Shown: positions 26,722 to 36,394, counted from the stretch's first letter. The stretch: 45,836 bases of DNA from Propionicimonas sp. (GCF_029975155.1 NZ_JARKPQ010000016.1:1-45836); one strand, 5' to 3'. The notes: generated by a model from the sequence alone, not told the origin. A program made the numbers and translations.

Positions 26722-29700
26722 TCGGCCTCCGGTCTCGCAAAGCGGAGCGTGACCAGCTGGAACGGGCGCAGGTCGAGTTGCGTGGCCGCGGTGCCGGGCC
26801 GGACGCCGGCCGGCGGGTCGAGCGGACGCTCCAGCAGGTCGGTGACCACGACGGACGCGACGTCGAAGCCCGGGGTGACCACGCCGGACGTCCGCCGTCC
26901 GTGGGCCTCGTACAGCCGGACGACCACGTCGCCGGAGCCGTCCTCGGCGAGCTTCACCGCCTCCACCACGATGCCCGGGCTGCTCACCGTGACCAGCGGT
27001 GCCACCGGCCCGGCCCCCCGCAGGGGGCGGACGGGCAGGTTCGTCCGGTAGCCCAGCTCGACGGCTTCCGCCGGCCCGGCGGCCGGCTGGACGGCGACGG
27101 TGAACTCGTGGTGGCCACGGTCCGCCTCGGGGTCGGGGTAGACCGGTGAGCGCAGCAGCGACAGCCGGACGGTCGTCGTGGTGCCGCCGTCCGCCCTGAC
27201 GTCGCGGGTGACCTCGTGCCCGTAGGTCGCGTCGTTGGCCACGACCACCCCGTACCCCGGTTCGTCGACCAGCAGCCACCGGTGGGCACAGATCTCGAAC
27301 CGGGCGGCCTCCCAGCTCGTGTTGGTGTGGGTCGGCCGGCGGTAGTGCCCGAAGTGGGTCTCGGCGGCCGAGGTGTCCGCCCGCACATCGAAGCCGAAGC
27401 CGAGCTTGAGCAGCTTCTGGCGCTCCTGCCAGTCCACCTCGGTGCGGATCACCAGTGCCGGCGAGCCGGGTGGAAGGCTGATCCACTGGGTGACCGGTGA
27501 CGCGCCGACCACCGCGGACACCACGACCGCCGGCGTGCCGTCGACCTCGTCGAGGCGGGCCGTACCCGGCTCGACCGCCACCGCGGCTCCGCGGTAGAAC
27601 TCGTCGATGTCCCAGGCGTCCCACTGGTTCGGGACGTCGCGGAACAGCTCGAGGGTGTTGCCGGGCCGCCCGGGCGCGATCGCCTCCCGTCCGCTGGCGT
27701 GGTCGACCAGGGAGACCAGGCGGCCGTGCGCGTCGATGACGGCGCTCAGGTGTTCGTTGGACAGGGTGAACCCGGTGTCGGCGGTCGCCGTGACCGGGGC
27801 GGCGCTGGTGGTCTCGGCGATCCCGAGCGCGGGAATGCCGTCCCGGGCGTGCGGCGCGGCGTTGGCCACGAGGTCGACCTCGCCCTCACCCGTGAGGACG
27901 CGCAGCGAGTCGGCGATCACCTCTTCGAGCTCCTCCGCGACCTGCGCGTAGTTGCGCTCGGCATCGGAGTACACCCAGGCGATCGAGCTGCCCGGCAGGA
28001 TGTCGTGGAACTGCTGCAGCAGCACCGTCCGCCAGCAGCGTTCCAGCTGGGCGGCGGGGTACGGCAGCCCGGCGCGGACGGTTGCGGTGGTGGCCCACAG
28101 CTCCGCCTCGCGCAGCAGGTGCTCGCTGCGGCGGTTGCCGCGCTTGGTGTTCGCCTGGGTGGTGAGCGTGCCGCGGTGGAGCTCGAGGTACATCTCACCG
28201 AGCCAGACCGGTGCGTCCGGGAACTCGGCCTGCGCTCGCTCGAAGAACTGCCGCGGCGTGCCCAGCACCACCTTCGGCGAGCCCTCGAGGTCGGCCGCCC
28301 GGGCCGCGGAGGCCAGCATCTCGCGGGTGGGACCGCCGCCGCCGTCCCCGAAACCGAAGGGCAGCAGCGAGACCGAGGCCCGGTCGTGGTCGGAGAAGTT
28401 GCGCTCGGCGTGAGCGAGCTCGGCGGGGGAGACCTCGGAGTTGTAGGTGTCCACCGGCGGGAAGTGGGTGAAGATCCGCGAGCCGTCGATGCCCTCCCAC
28501 CAGAACGTGTGGTGCGGCATCCGGTTGGTCTGGTTCCAGGAGATCTTCTGGGTGAGGAACCACTTCATCCCGGCGGCGACCGCGACCTGCGGCAGGCCGG
28601 CGGAGTAGCCGAACGTGTCCGGGAGCCATACCTCCTCGCAGTCGACGCCGAACTCGTCGGCGAAGAACCGCTTGCCCTGGACGAGCTGCCTCGCCATCGC
28701 CTCGCTGCCGGTCATGTTCGTGTCGGCCTCGACCCACATGCCGCCCACCGGCACGAACTGCCCGCGCGCGGCGAGCTCCCGCAACCGCGCGAAGAGGTCC
28801 GGGTAGCCCTCCTTGATCCATGCCAGCTGCTGGGCCTGGGAGCAGGCGAACACGAAGCCGGGGTGGTCCTCGGCGAGCGCCGCCACCGAGCTGAACGTCC
28901 GCGCGCACTTGCGGATCGTCTCCCGGACGGGCCACAGCCAGGCCGAGTCGATGTGAGCGTGGCCGGTGGCGACCAGCGTGTGGGCGGACGCGACCGCCGG
29001 GGCGGCGAGGACGGGGGCGAGGGCAGCCCGTCCGGCCGCGGCGGTGCCGGGGACGTCGTCGGGATCGACGGCGTCCACCATGGTGTCCAGCGCCCGCAGC
29101 AGCCGGCGACGCCGCGGCCGGTCGACCGGGAGCTCGTGCATCAGTCCGCTGAGCGCGGCCACGTCGGCGAGGAGTTCGGCCACCTCCGTCCGGCGTTCGG
29201 CCAGGACGACCTCGCCGAGGGTGTACAGCGGCTCGCGGCTCGCGGTGGCGAGGCTCCCGTTCTGATCGGGGCGCAGGTCCTCCAGCTGCAGGATGTTCGG
29301 GTTGCCGGCCGCCTCGACGAAGACCGTCACCCGACCCCCGCCGAGGGCCGAACCGAGGTGGTCCAGGCGCACGTGGCGGCTGCGGGGCGAGATCGCCTTG
29401 ACCAGCGTCGCGTCCGGTCGCCACACGAGCCCTTCGGCCTGGAAGCCCGGCTGGGCGCCGCTGAAGCCGAGGTCGACGAGCAGTTCCGCGTCCAGCCCTG
29501 GCGCCGCGCCGAATCCCTCGGGGACCTCCGCGGTCAGCTTCAGCCACATGGTCGACCAGGGGGCGCCCCACGACTCGCCGGCGTGGACGGGCCGGAACTC
29601 CTGGACCATCGCCCGGTAGAAGGACACCGGCTCGTCGGGGCAGTCCCAGCGTTCCACGGTGACGGGCAGGCCTGGCGCGTACAGTGCGGGTCGCAGCCGC

Positions 29701-29753
29701 TCGCGGACGAAGCGGTCGAGTCTTGCCTCCAGGAGCACACGGTCGTCGTGCAT
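26718..29753 (-). CDS. Alpha-mannosidase, glycoside hydrolase family 38
   Basis: 1011 aa. The catalytic domain starts near residue 260 with TGHAHIDSAWLWPVRET (zinc-binding His and Asp), then VGGMWVEADTNMTGSEA with the nucleophile Asp, and LPDTFGYSAGLPQ. The middle helical domain and long C-terminal beta domain (DVPNQWDAWDIDEFYRG) follow. The type is the cytosolic class II form without signal peptide. It would trim alpha-mannosides, possibly recycling the cell's own mannans or lipoglycans. ATG 29753 is preferred to an upstream GTG at 29771. Confidence 0.9.
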   Translation of the reverse strand: MHDDRVLLEARLDRFVRERLRPALYAPGLPVTVERWDCPDEPVSFYRAMVQEFRPVHAGESWGAPWSTMWLKLTAEVPEGFGAAPGLDAELLVDLGFSGAQPGFQAEGLVWRPDATLVKAISPRSRHVRLDHLGSALGGGRVTVFVEAAGNPNILQLEDLRPDQNGSLATASREPLYTLGEVVLAERRTEVAELLADVAALSGLMHELPVDRPRRRRLLRALDTMVDAVDPDDVPGTAAAGRAALAPVLAAPAVASAHTLVATGHAHIDSAWLWPVRETIRKCARTFSSVAALAEDHPGFVFACSQAQQLAWIKEGYPDLFARLRELAARGQFVPVGGMWVEADTNMTGSEAMARQLVQGKRFFADEFGVDCEEVWLPDTFGYSAGLPQVAVAAGMKWFLTQKISWNQTNRMPHHTFWWEGIDGSRIFTHFPPVDTYNSEVSPAELAHAERNFSDHDRASVSLLPFGFGDGGGGPTREMLASAARAADLEGSPKVVLGTPRQFFERAQAEFPDAPVWLGEMYLELHRGTLTTQANTKRGNRRSEHLLREAELWATTATVRAGLPYPAAQLERCWRTVLLQQFHDILPGSSIAWVYSDAERNYAQVAEELEEVIADSLRVLTGEGEVDLVANAAPHARDGIPALGIAETTSAAPVTATADTGFTLSNEHLSAVIDAHGRLVSLVDHASGREAIAPGRPGNTLELFRDVPNQWDAWDIDEFYRGAAVAVEPGTARLDEVDGTPAVVVSAVVGASPVTQWISLPPGSPALVIRTEVDWQERQKLLKLGFGFDVRADTSAAETHFGHYRRPTHTNTSWEAARFEICAHRWLLVDEPGYGVVVANDATYGHEVTRDVRADGGTTTTVRLSLLRSPVYPDPEADRGHHEFTVAVQPAAGPAEAVELGYRTNLPVRPLRGAGPVAPLVTVSSPGIVVEAVKLAEDGSGDVVVRLYEAHGRRTSGVVTPGFDVASVVVTDLLERPLDPPAGVRPGTAATQLDLRPFQLVTLRFARPEAE

Positions 29754-29856
29754 GCCCACCTGTCCTCTCACAGTGGATCAGCTGCCCCCATTCTGCGCGA
29801 TGGGGACGAGGATGGCATGGATAAGCTGCATCGGTAGTCAGCGGGAGGACGGTTGG

Positions 29857-31008
29857 ATGCGTTCGGTGGTGATCCTCGGCAGCACGGGGTCGATCGGAAC
29901 CCAGGCGGTCGACGTGGTCTCCCGCAACCCCGGACGCTTCCGGGTGGCCGGGCTGGCCGCCGGCGGTTCGTCGGTGCGGCGACTGGTCGAGCAGGCGCGG
30001 GCGCTGCGTCCGGACGTCCTCGCGGTGAGCGATCCGGAGGCGGCCGGCGTGGTCCAGGCGGAACTCCCGGACACCGAGGTGTGGGACGGCCCGGACGCCG
30101 CCACCCGGCTCGCCGCGTACGAGTGCGACGTGGTGCTGAACGGCATCACCGGCGCGGCGGGCCTGGAACCGACCCTCGCCGCGCTCGCGGCCGGCACCAG
30201 CCTCGCGCTGGCCAACAAGGAGTCGCTGGTGATCGGCGGCCGGCTGGTCACCGACGCCGCCGCGCCCGGCCAGATCGTCGCCGTCGACTCCGAGCACTCC
30301 GCGTTCGCCCAGGCCCTGCGCGCCGGTCGTGCGGAGGAGGTGCGCCGGCTGATCCTGACCGCGTCCGGCGGCCCGTTCCGTGGCCGCACCCGCGACCAAC
30401 TGCGGGGCATCACCCCCGACCAGGCGATGGCCCACCCCACCTGGCACATGGGCCGGGTGATCACGATCAACTCGGCCACGCTGGTGAACAAGGGCCTCGA
30501 GCTGCTGGAGGCCGGGCTGCTGTACGGGGTCGACCTGAACGCGATCGAGGTCGTGGTGCACCCGCAGTCGGTGGTGCACTCAATGGTGGAGTTCTGGGAC
30601 GGCTCCACGATCGCCCAGTGCTCGCCGCCGGACATGCGACTGCCGATCGCCCTGGCGCTGGCCTGGCCGGAGCGGGTGCCCGACGCCGCCGCGGCGTGCG
30701 ACTGGACGAGGGCGGCGAGCTGGACGTTCGAGCCGCTCGACGACGGGGTGTTCCCCGCCGTGGCGCTCGCCCGGCGCTGCGGTCTTGCCGGAGGGCTGGC
30801 CCCCGCGGTCTACAACGCGGCCAACGAGGTGTGTGTCGAGGCGTTCTGCGCCGGACAGTTGGAGTTTGCTGGCATCGTTGACGTGGTTGCCGACGTCGTG
30901 GACGCCCATCTCGCGCGGCCGGCCGGTGGCACGCTGGACGTGGCCGCCGTGCTGGCGGCGGACGCGTGGGCCCGCGCGGCGGCCACCGAACGGATCGACC
31001 AGGAGTAG
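29857..31008 (+). CDS. dxr: 1-deoxy-D-xylulose 5-phosphate reductoisomerase
   Basis: 383 aa. Motifs GSTGSIGTQ (NADPH), LANKESLVIGG and VDSEHSA with metal-binding Asp/Glu, plus ASGGPFRG and the VHPQSVVHSMVEF segment. Second step of the MEP isoprenoid pathway. GGGAGG lies 10 nt before ATG 29857. The next gene begins 3 nt after its stop. Confidence 0.96.
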   Translation: MRSVVILGSTGSIGTQAVDVVSRNPGRFRVAGLAAGGSSVRRLVEQARALRPDVLAVSDPEAAGVVQAELPDTEVWDGPDAATRLAAYECDVVLNGITGAAGLEPTLAALAAGTSLALANKESLVIGGRLVTDAAAPGQIVAVDSEHSAFAQALRAGRAEEVRRLILTASGGPFRGRTRDQLRGITPDQAMAHPTWHMGRVITINSATLVNKGLELLEAGLLYGVDLNAIEVVVHPQSVVHSMVEFWDGSTIAQCSPPDMRLPIALALAWPERVPDAAAACDWTRAASWTFEPLDDGVFPAVALARRCGLAGGLAPAVYNAANEVCVEAFCAGQLEFAGIVDVVADVVDAHLARPAGGTLDVAAVLAADAWARAAATERIDQE

Positions 31009-31011
31009 CAG

Positions 31012-32301
31012 ATGGAGACCCTCACCGTGATCGGCTTCGCGATCGCGTTCTTCGCCCTGATCATGGTCTCGGTCGCGCTGCACGAGATCGGGCACATGGT
31101 GCCGGCCAAGCGGTTCGGCGTCCGGGTGCCCCGGTACTTCGTCGGCTTCGGGCCGACGCTGTGGTCGACGAAGCGTGGCGAGACCGAGTACGGCATCAAG
31201 GCGTTCCCGCTGGGCGGCTTCGTCCAGTTGCTCGGGATGTACCCGCCGCGGCCGGACGGCAAGCGGCGCCGCACGCGGCTGGCGGAGTTCGCGGACTCGG
31301 CCAGGGACGCCGAGTGGGAGGACATCAACCCGACCGACGTGGAGCAGGAACGGCTGTTCTACCAGAAGAAGACCTGGCAGAAGCTGGTGGTGATGGCCGG
31401 CGGGCCGGCGATGAACCTGCTGATCGCCTTCGTCCTGCTGTGGGGGATCACGGCGTCCTACGGAGTACTACGTCCGCAGACCACCATCGCATACGTCCAG
31501 GCGTGCATCATCGCCGATCCCGCCCGTACCGAGTGCACGCCCGCGGACCCGCCGTCGCCGGCGGCACAGGCGGGGCTGCAGGCCGGTGACCGGGTGGTGG
31601 CCTTCAACGGCACCCCGATCACCTCCTACAACCAGCTCAGTTCGCTGATCAGGGCGAACCTCGGTGGCGAGGCCCGGATCGTGGTCGAGCGGGACGGTGC
31701 CACGGTCGACCTCGCCCCGGTGCACACCGTGATCAGCTCGGTCGCCGACACCCTCGACCCCAGCACGAGCGTGCAGGCCGGCTGGCTGGGGGTCGGTCCC
31801 CAGCGCGACCTGGTCAAGGGCGGTCCGCTGGACGTGCTCGGCGACATGTGGACGATGACCAAGCAGAGCGTGGTGGCGCTCGTGCAGTTCCCGGTCAAGG
31901 TGGGGCACGTCGTCTGGGGGATGGTCACCGGGCAGCCACGCAGTGCCTACGACCCGATCAGCATCGTCGGTGCCAGCACGGTGGCCGGCCAGGTGGTGGC
32001 GTCCGCGGAGGTGCAGCCGGCGGAGAAGGTCGTGACCTTTCTCTCCCTGCTGGCGTCGGTGAACCTGTTCCTCGCGTTGTTCAACTTCATTCCGCTGCCC
32101 CCGCTGGACGGTGGCCACATCGCCGGCGCGCTGTACGAAGGCGCCCGCCGGAAGCTCGCGAAGCTGTTCCGCCGCCGCGACCCCGGCTTCTTCGACACGG
32201 CCCGGCTGCTGCCGGTCGCCTACGCCGTCGGCGGCCTGTTGCTGCTCAGCGGCGTCGCCCTGATCCTCGCCGACATCATCAGCCCGGTCCAACTCTTCTG
32301 A
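31012..32301 (+). CDS. Site-2 intramembrane metalloprotease (RseP/Rip1 family)
   Basis: 429 aa. Zinc motif HEIGH is in the first membrane helix (about residues 24-28), a PDZ domain covers roughly 170-250 (AAQAGLQAGDRVVAFNGTPI), and the second zinc ligand region is NFIPLPPLDGGH near residue 360, followed by a final helix. These proteases cut anti-sigma factors in the membrane. In mycobacteria Rip1 sits between dxr and ispG, as here except for the sigma-factor pair inserted afterwards. Confidence 0.95.
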   Translation: METLTVIGFAIAFFALIMVSVALHEIGHMVPAKRFGVRVPRYFVGFGPTLWSTKRGETEYGIKAFPLGGFVQLLGMYPPRPDGKRRRTRLAEFADSARDAEWEDINPTDVEQERLFYQKKTWQKLVVMAGGPAMNLLIAFVLLWGITASYGVLRPQTTIAYVQACIIADPARTECTPADPPSPAAQAGLQAGDRVVAFNGTPITSYNQLSSLIRANLGGEARIVVERDGATVDLAPVHTVISSVADTLDPSTSVQAGWLGVGPQRDLVKGGPLDVLGDMWTMTKQSVVALVQFPVKVGHVVWGMVTGQPRSAYDPISIVGASTVAGQVVASAEVQPAEKVVTFLSLLASVNLFLALFNFIPLPPLDGGHIAGALYEGARRKLAKLFRRRDPGFFDTARLLPVAYAVGGLLLLSGVALILADIISPVQLF

Positions 32302-32336
32302 CCCCGCCTCCGCCCCACCCTCCCCACCCGCCCACC

Positions 32337-32405
32337 GCAGAAGCTGCCGAAAGTCGCTTCGGCTGCCGAACCTTCGGCAGCTCCGGCAACTTTCGGCAGC
32401 CTTTG
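32337..32405 (+). repeat. 69-bp four-module palindromic repeat, copy 2
   Basis: Same element as at 10761-10829 in the opposite orientation, with central palindrome GCTGCCGAACCTTCGGCAGC at 32362-32381 and outer GCTGCCGAAA/TTTCGGCAGC modules. It fills most of the gap between the convergent stops of the protease and the membrane protein gene and may work as a bidirectional terminator. Confidence 0.75.
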
Positions 32406-32417
32406 TCGTGGGGGCAC

Positions 32418-33011
32418 TCAGCGGGCGGGGTGGAAGAGCAGGTCGCCGTCGGGGGTGCGCAGGCGGAGCGTGGGGCCCGCGGCGATCAACTCGCCGGCCG
32501 TCACCTTCTCGAGCCGATCGATGAAGGTGCCGACGCGAGTGCCGGGGGCCGATGGGCACGGGAGGGGGCGGGGGATCCTCACTCCGGAGAAGGTCCATCG
32601 CTCGCCGTCCCGGGAGAGGCTCGCGACGTAGTCCCCGCAGCCCGACCAGCCGGAGACCCGGTCGCCGTCCACGCGCAGGGTGATGCGTGAGTCCTCCCCG
32701 ACCCACGAGCCGGTCTGCCCGTCGAGCTGCCACGTGCGCCCCTCGATCCCGGAGGGCGCGGCGGCGGTGGGCGAGAGGGTCGCGCTCGGCGACGCCACGG
32801 GAGCGGGCACAGCCGGCACGGTGCGGGCGATCAGGATCGGCGTCACGATGGACGCCACCACGGCCAGGGTGGCCATTCCGGCCACGGTCCAGCCGAGCCG
32901 ACGGCCGCGGACGGCCTCGTGGCCCGCCTCGAGGGCGGCGTCGACATCGACCGGCACCTCCACGGGGTCGGTCCGCATCCGGGTGCGCAGCCGGTCCTCG
33001 AAGTCGGTCAT
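32418..33011 (-). CDS. Single-pass membrane protein with META-like outer domain, probable partner of the sigma factor
   Basis: 197 aa. A cytoplasmic stretch (about residues 1-40) is followed by one membrane helix (about 41-63), a Ser/Pro/Ala linker and an outer domain with GRTWQLDG and SGCGDYVA, resembling a META/HslJ domain. The ATG overlaps the sigma factor stop by 4 nt (ATGA). Position and topology fit an anti-sigma or sensor protein, but there is no recognisable zinc anti-sigma motif. The role is inferred. Confidence 0.7.
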   Translation of the reverse strand: MTDFEDRLRTRMRTDPVEVPVDVDAALEAGHEAVRGRRLGWTVAGMATLAVVASIVTPILIARTVPAVPAPVASPSATLSPTAAAPSGIEGRTWQLDGQTGSWVGEDSRITLRVDGDRVSGWSGCGDYVASLSRDGERWTFSGVRIPRPLPCPSAPGTRVGTFIDRLEKVTAGELIAAGPTLRLRTPDGDLLFHPAR

Positions 33012-33517
33012 CGTGGGCTCCTCTCCTCCCGCTGGCCCTCCAGCGCTGCCCGCAGGGCCGCGAGACCTCGGGCGGCGCTGGACTTCACCGTGCCGAGCGG
33101 CACGCCGAGTTCGGCGGCGACGTCCTTCTCCGGCAGGTCGTGCAGGTAGCGCAGCACGACCACGCGGCGCTGCAGTGGAGGGAGGGCGGCCAGCAGCCGG
33201 CCCAGCTGCTCCCGGTCATCGATCTCCGCGGCGCGGTCAGGTACGCCTCGCTCGGGCAGCTCCGCCACCGGGACCGCACCGTGACGAGAACGATGGCCGT
33301 CCACGTCGAGGTTCACCATGATCCGGCGGGCGTAGGCCAGCGCACCGTCCGGACGGACCCGGCGCCAGGCCACATAGGTCTTGACCAGCGTTGCCTGCAG
33401 CAGTTCCGCGGCGGCCTCCCGGTCGCCGGTCAGCAGCCACGCCGTCCGGCCGAGCGACGCGGACGCCCCGGACGCGAACGCGGTGAACTCCGCGTCCCTG
33501 CTCGAGTTCCGCGCCAT
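33008..33517 (-). CDS. SigE-family ECF-type sigma factor
   Basis: 169 aa. Region 2 includes [44 protein letters not shown]; region 4 includes [44 protein letters not shown]. This matches the SigE-like group common in actinobacteria. ATG 33517 is chosen for its GGGGAGG ribosome site. It is divergent from ispG with about 140 bp between. The downstream overlapping membrane protein is a likely regulator. Confidence 0.9.
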   Translation of the reverse strand: MARNSSRDAEFTAFASGASASLGRTAWLLTGDREAAAELLQATLVKTYVAWRRVRPDGALAYARRIMVNLDVDGHRSRHGAVPVAELPERGVPDRAAEIDDREQLGRLLAALPPLQRRVVVLRYLHDLPEKDVAAELGVPLGTVKSSAARGLAALRAALEGQREERSPR

Positions 33518-33660
33518 CGATCCTCCCCACTCCTCAATACGGTCCGCGTCGTCAGAAAGTTCCCGCGACCGGACCATCGTCTCAAGCTTCCGTGCCGGCG
33601 GTGGGTAGGCTGTCTGCCGGAGCGCGCCAGAGCGCAACCGTGCTTGTGAACGAGGAGCAG

Positions 33661-34809
33661 ATGACCGTCAACCTTGGGATGCCCGCGACCCCGCCGCCCG
33701 TGCTGGCCCCCCGCCGGCCCACCCGGCAGATCCGGGTCGGGAAGGTGCTGGTGGGCGGTGGCGCACCGATCTCGGTGCAGTCGATGACCACCACCAAGAC
33801 CACCGACATCAACGGCACCCTGCAGCAGATCGCGGAACTCACCGCGACCGGCTGCGACATCGTCCGGGTGGCCGTCCCCAGCCAGGACGACGCGGACGTG
33901 CTGCACATCATCGCCAAGAAGAGCCAGATCCCGGTGATCGCGGACATCCACTTCCAGCCGAAGTACGTGTTCGCCGCGATCGACGCCGGCTGCGCGGCCG
34001 TCCGGGTGAATCCGGGCAACATCCGGGCGTTCGACGACCAGGTCAAGCAGATCGCCCAGGCGGCGAGGGACGCGGGCGTGTCGATCCGGATCGGCGTGAA
34101 CGCCGGCTCGCTGGACAAGCGGCTGCTGGCCAAGCACGGGTCGCCGACCCCGGAGGCTCTGGTCGAGTCGGCCCTGTGGGAGGCGAGCCTCTTCGAGGAG
34201 CACGATTTCCGCGACTTCAAGATCTCGGTGAAGCACCACGACCCGGTCGTGATGGTGCGGGCCTACGAGATGCTCTCCGACGCCTGCGACTACCCGCTGC
34301 ACCTCGGGGTGACCGAGGCAGGACCGGCGTTCCAGGGCACGATCAAGAGCTCGGTCGCCTTCGGCGCGCTGCTCGCCAAGGGCATCGGTGACACCATCCG
34401 GGTGTCGTTGTCCGCGCCGCCGGCGGAAGAGGTGAAGGTCGGGATCAAGATCCTCGAGTCGCTGAACCTGCGTCCGCGGCACCTGGAGATCGTCTCCTGC
34501 CCCTCCTGCGGCCGCGCCCAGGTGGACGTGTACAAGCTCGCCGAGGAGGTCACCGAGGGCCTGACCGGCATGGAGGTCCCGCTGCGGGTCGCGGTGATGG
34601 GCTGCGTGGTCAACGGACCGGGTGAGGCCCGCGAGGCCGACCTGGGTGTCGCGTCCGGCAACGGCAAGGGCCAGATCTTCGTGAAGGGCGAGGTGATCAA
34701 GACCGTCCCGGAGTCGGAGATCGTCGCCACGCTGATCGCGGAGGCCAACCGGCTGGCCGCGGAGATGCCCGCAGGGGACGCCGGACCCGTTCAGGTCTCC
34801 GTCTCCTGA
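33661..34809 (+). CDS. ispG: 4-hydroxy-3-methylbut-2-enyl diphosphate synthase
   Basis: 382 aa from ATG 33661 with GAGGAG just upstream. The TIM-barrel part begins [21 protein letters not shown], and the C-terminal [4Fe-4S] ligands lie in SCPSCGRAQ and [10 protein letters not shown]. This is a late step of the MEP pathway, shared with dxr upstream. A TAGGCT at 33606-33611 may be its -10. The GNAT gene starts 1 nt after its stop. Confidence 0.96.
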   Translation: MTVNLGMPATPPPVLAPRRPTRQIRVGKVLVGGGAPISVQSMTTTKTTDINGTLQQIAELTATGCDIVRVAVPSQDDADVLHIIAKKSQIPVIADIHFQPKYVFAAIDAGCAAVRVNPGNIRAFDDQVKQIAQAARDAGVSIRIGVNAGSLDKRLLAKHGSPTPEALVESALWEASLFEEHDFRDFKISVKHHDPVVMVRAYEMLSDACDYPLHLGVTEAGPAFQGTIKSSVAFGALLAKGIGDTIRVSLSAPPAEEVKVGIKILESLNLRPRHLEIVSCPSCGRAQVDVYKLAEEVTEGLTGMEVPLRVAVMGCVVNGPGEAREADLGVASGNGKGQIFVKGEVIKTVPESEIVATLIAEANRLAAEMPAGDAGPVQVSVS

Positions 34810-34810
34810 C

Positions 34811-35638
34811 ATGACCGCCCGGATCCTCACCAGCTGGGACGCGCCCGTCGCCCGGCGGCTGGTCGCCGAGGACCCGGTCACCAACGTCTTCGTCGCCTCC
34901 CGGCTGGACGCCGGCGTGCTGAACCCCGGGTCGCCGGGCCTGCTGTGGGGCTGGCCGGGCGACGCCCCGACCGCCCTGTTGCACATCGGGGCGAACCTCG
35001 TCCCGGTGGTGACGGATGCGGAACCGCTGCCGGCGTTCGTCGAGGCCGCCGGACGCCGCCGCACCTGTCAGTCGATCGTCGGGCCGTCTTGGTTCGTGCT
35101 GCCGCTGTGGCGGGCGCTGGGGGAGCGCTGGGGGAAGGCGTACGGCCAGGTGCGCGAGGTGCGTCCGCGGCAGCCGGTGATGGCGATCCGGGAGCAGCCC
35201 AGGATCGCCGCGGATCCGCGCCTGCGTCCGATCACGGCGGCCGACTTCGAGTCGTACTTCGCGGCGTCGGTGGCGATGTACACCGAGGAGGTCGGCGCCG
35301 ACCCGATCGCCGGCGGCGACGCCAGCTATCGCAGCTACTGCCGCTGGCTGGTCGACTCCGGCCGTGCGTTCGGCATCGTCGAGGACGGCCGGGTGATCTT
35401 CAAGACCGATGTCGGCGCCGCCAGCGGATCGGTGGCCCAGTTGCAGGGGGTGTGGCTCGACCCGTCCCTGCGCGGCCGCGGACTGTCCGAGCCGGCGATG
35501 GCGGCGGTCACCGAGTACGTGCTGGCCGACTACTCGACGGCCTGCCTGTACGTGAACGACTTCAACGTCCGCGCGATCCGCTGCTACGAGCGGGTCGGCT
35601 TCGAGCAGGTGGGGGAGTCGGCGACCGTCCTGTTCTGA
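34811..35638 (+). CDS. GNAT family acetyltransferase with DUF4081-type N-terminus
   Basis: 275 aa. The N-terminal half (DPVTNVFVASRLDAG, then a Trp-rich stretch) matches the DUF4081 group; the C-terminal GNAT domain has LQGVWLDPSLRGRGLSEPAMAAV (acetyl-CoA loop) and YVNDFNVRAIRCYERVGFE. It corresponds in position to the GNAT gene after gcpE in mycobacteria. The substrate is unknown. Confidence 0.88.
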   Translation: MTARILTSWDAPVARRLVAEDPVTNVFVASRLDAGVLNPGSPGLLWGWPGDAPTALLHIGANLVPVVTDAEPLPAFVEAAGRRRTCQSIVGPSWFVLPLWRALGERWGKAYGQVREVRPRQPVMAIREQPRIAADPRLRPITAADFESYFAASVAMYTEEVGADPIAGGDASYRSYCRWLVDSGRAFGIVEDGRVIFKTDVGAASGSVAQLQGVWLDPSLRGRGLSEPAMAAVTEYVLADYSTACLYVNDFNVRAIRCYERVGFEQVGESATVLF

Positions 35639-35646
35639 TCGCGGTT

Positions 35647-35709
35647 GAATCGTGGGGACAGACCCCACGATTCACCTGTGGATAACTGAACGGTGGGGTC
35701 TGTCCCCAC
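35647..35709. repeat. Paired hairpins between convergent genes, with a DnaA-box-like 9-mer between them
   Basis: The first hairpin (35647-35673) has 11-bp arms GAATCGTGGGG/CCCCACGATTC and a 5-nt loop. The second (35693-35709) has 6-bp arms GTGGGG/CCCCAC and repeats the outer sequence CCCCACGATTC on its right side. TGTGGATAA (35677-35685) lies between. It sits between converging stops and may act as a two-way terminator, or be a dispersed repeat. Confidence 0.65.
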
Positions 35710-35712
35710 GAT

Positions 35713-36201
35713 TCAGGCGATCTCCTCGACCGGGGCGCCGGTGAGCTGGACGAGTTCGTCGGGGGAGAGCGGGAAGACGGCGTAGGGATGGCCTGCGGCC
35801 GCCCAGACCTGCTCGAACCGGAACAGCTCGCGATCGACCAGGATGACTGGCGGCGTGGTGTGACCCACAGGAGAGACGCCGCCGATCGAGAAGCCCGTCG
35901 CAGCCTTGACGAAGTCGGCGTCGGCCCGGACCACCGCGTCGACAAGGGCGGACACCTTCTTCTCGTCCACCCTCAGATCGCCGGACGTGACCACGAGCAC
36001 GGCCGCGTCGTCGGAGCGCCGGCGGAACACGATGCTCTTCGCGATCTGGCCCAGCTGGACGCCCAGTGCGGCGGCGGCGTCCGCGGCGGTGCGTCCGGTC
36101 ACCGGAAGCATCACGACGTCGTGCGGATGGCCCAGTTCGGCCAGCGTGGCGGCCACCCGACGGGCGCCGTCCGGGATAGAGGTCTCGGTCACGCGGGTCA
36201 T
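35713..36201 (-). CDS. YbaK/EbsC family aminoacyl-tRNA deacylase-like protein
   Basis: 162 aa. The family's GQIAKSIVFRRRSDDAAVLVVTSGDLRVDEKKV and TGFSIGGVSPVGH segments are present, including the catalytic-type Lys after QIA. These are stand-alone relatives of the ProRS insertion domain and clear mischarged tRNA. proS lies 1 kb away on the other strand. GTG 36192 is an alternative start. Exact tRNA substrate unknown. Confidence 0.85.
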   Translation of the reverse strand: MTRVTETSIPDGARRVAATLAELGHPHDVVMLPVTGRTAADAAAALGVQLGQIAKSIVFRRRSDDAAVLVVTSGDLRVDEKKVSALVDAVVRADADFVKAATGFSIGGVSPVGHTTPPVILVDRELFRFEQVWAAAGHPYAVFPLSPDELVQLTGAPVEEIA

Positions 36202-36375
36202 CCTGCCAGCCCGGACGCGGAGCGATTTGCACTCTCGATTGCCGTCCAGGGCCTTCCCAGGCGGCATCGGGGCGCCTTCAGCGCAATTCGCGTCGGTGCG
36301 GCAGCGAGCCCGGGGAATGGTGGCAGAACTGCGCGCGCTGGCCTGAACCATCCCCAGCCACTTGCGCGAATTAGG

Positions 36376-36394
36376 CAAGGCGAGGCTAACCTAA
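36376..36394 (+). promoter_or_regulatory. DtxR/IdeR-type iron box
   Basis: Matches 15 of 19 positions of the consensus TTAGGTTAGGCTAACCTAA, with a perfect right half (GGCTAACCTAA). It covers the expected -10 region about 35 bp before the siderophore-interacting protein gene; a TTGCGC at 36362-36367 could be the -35. Iron-loaded repressor should shut this promoter. Confidence 0.75.

Noticed and set aside
29659..29856. Longer N-terminus for dxr starting in the divergent mannosidase gene
   Set aside because: The NADPH motif starts directly after ATG 29857, which has a good ribosome site.
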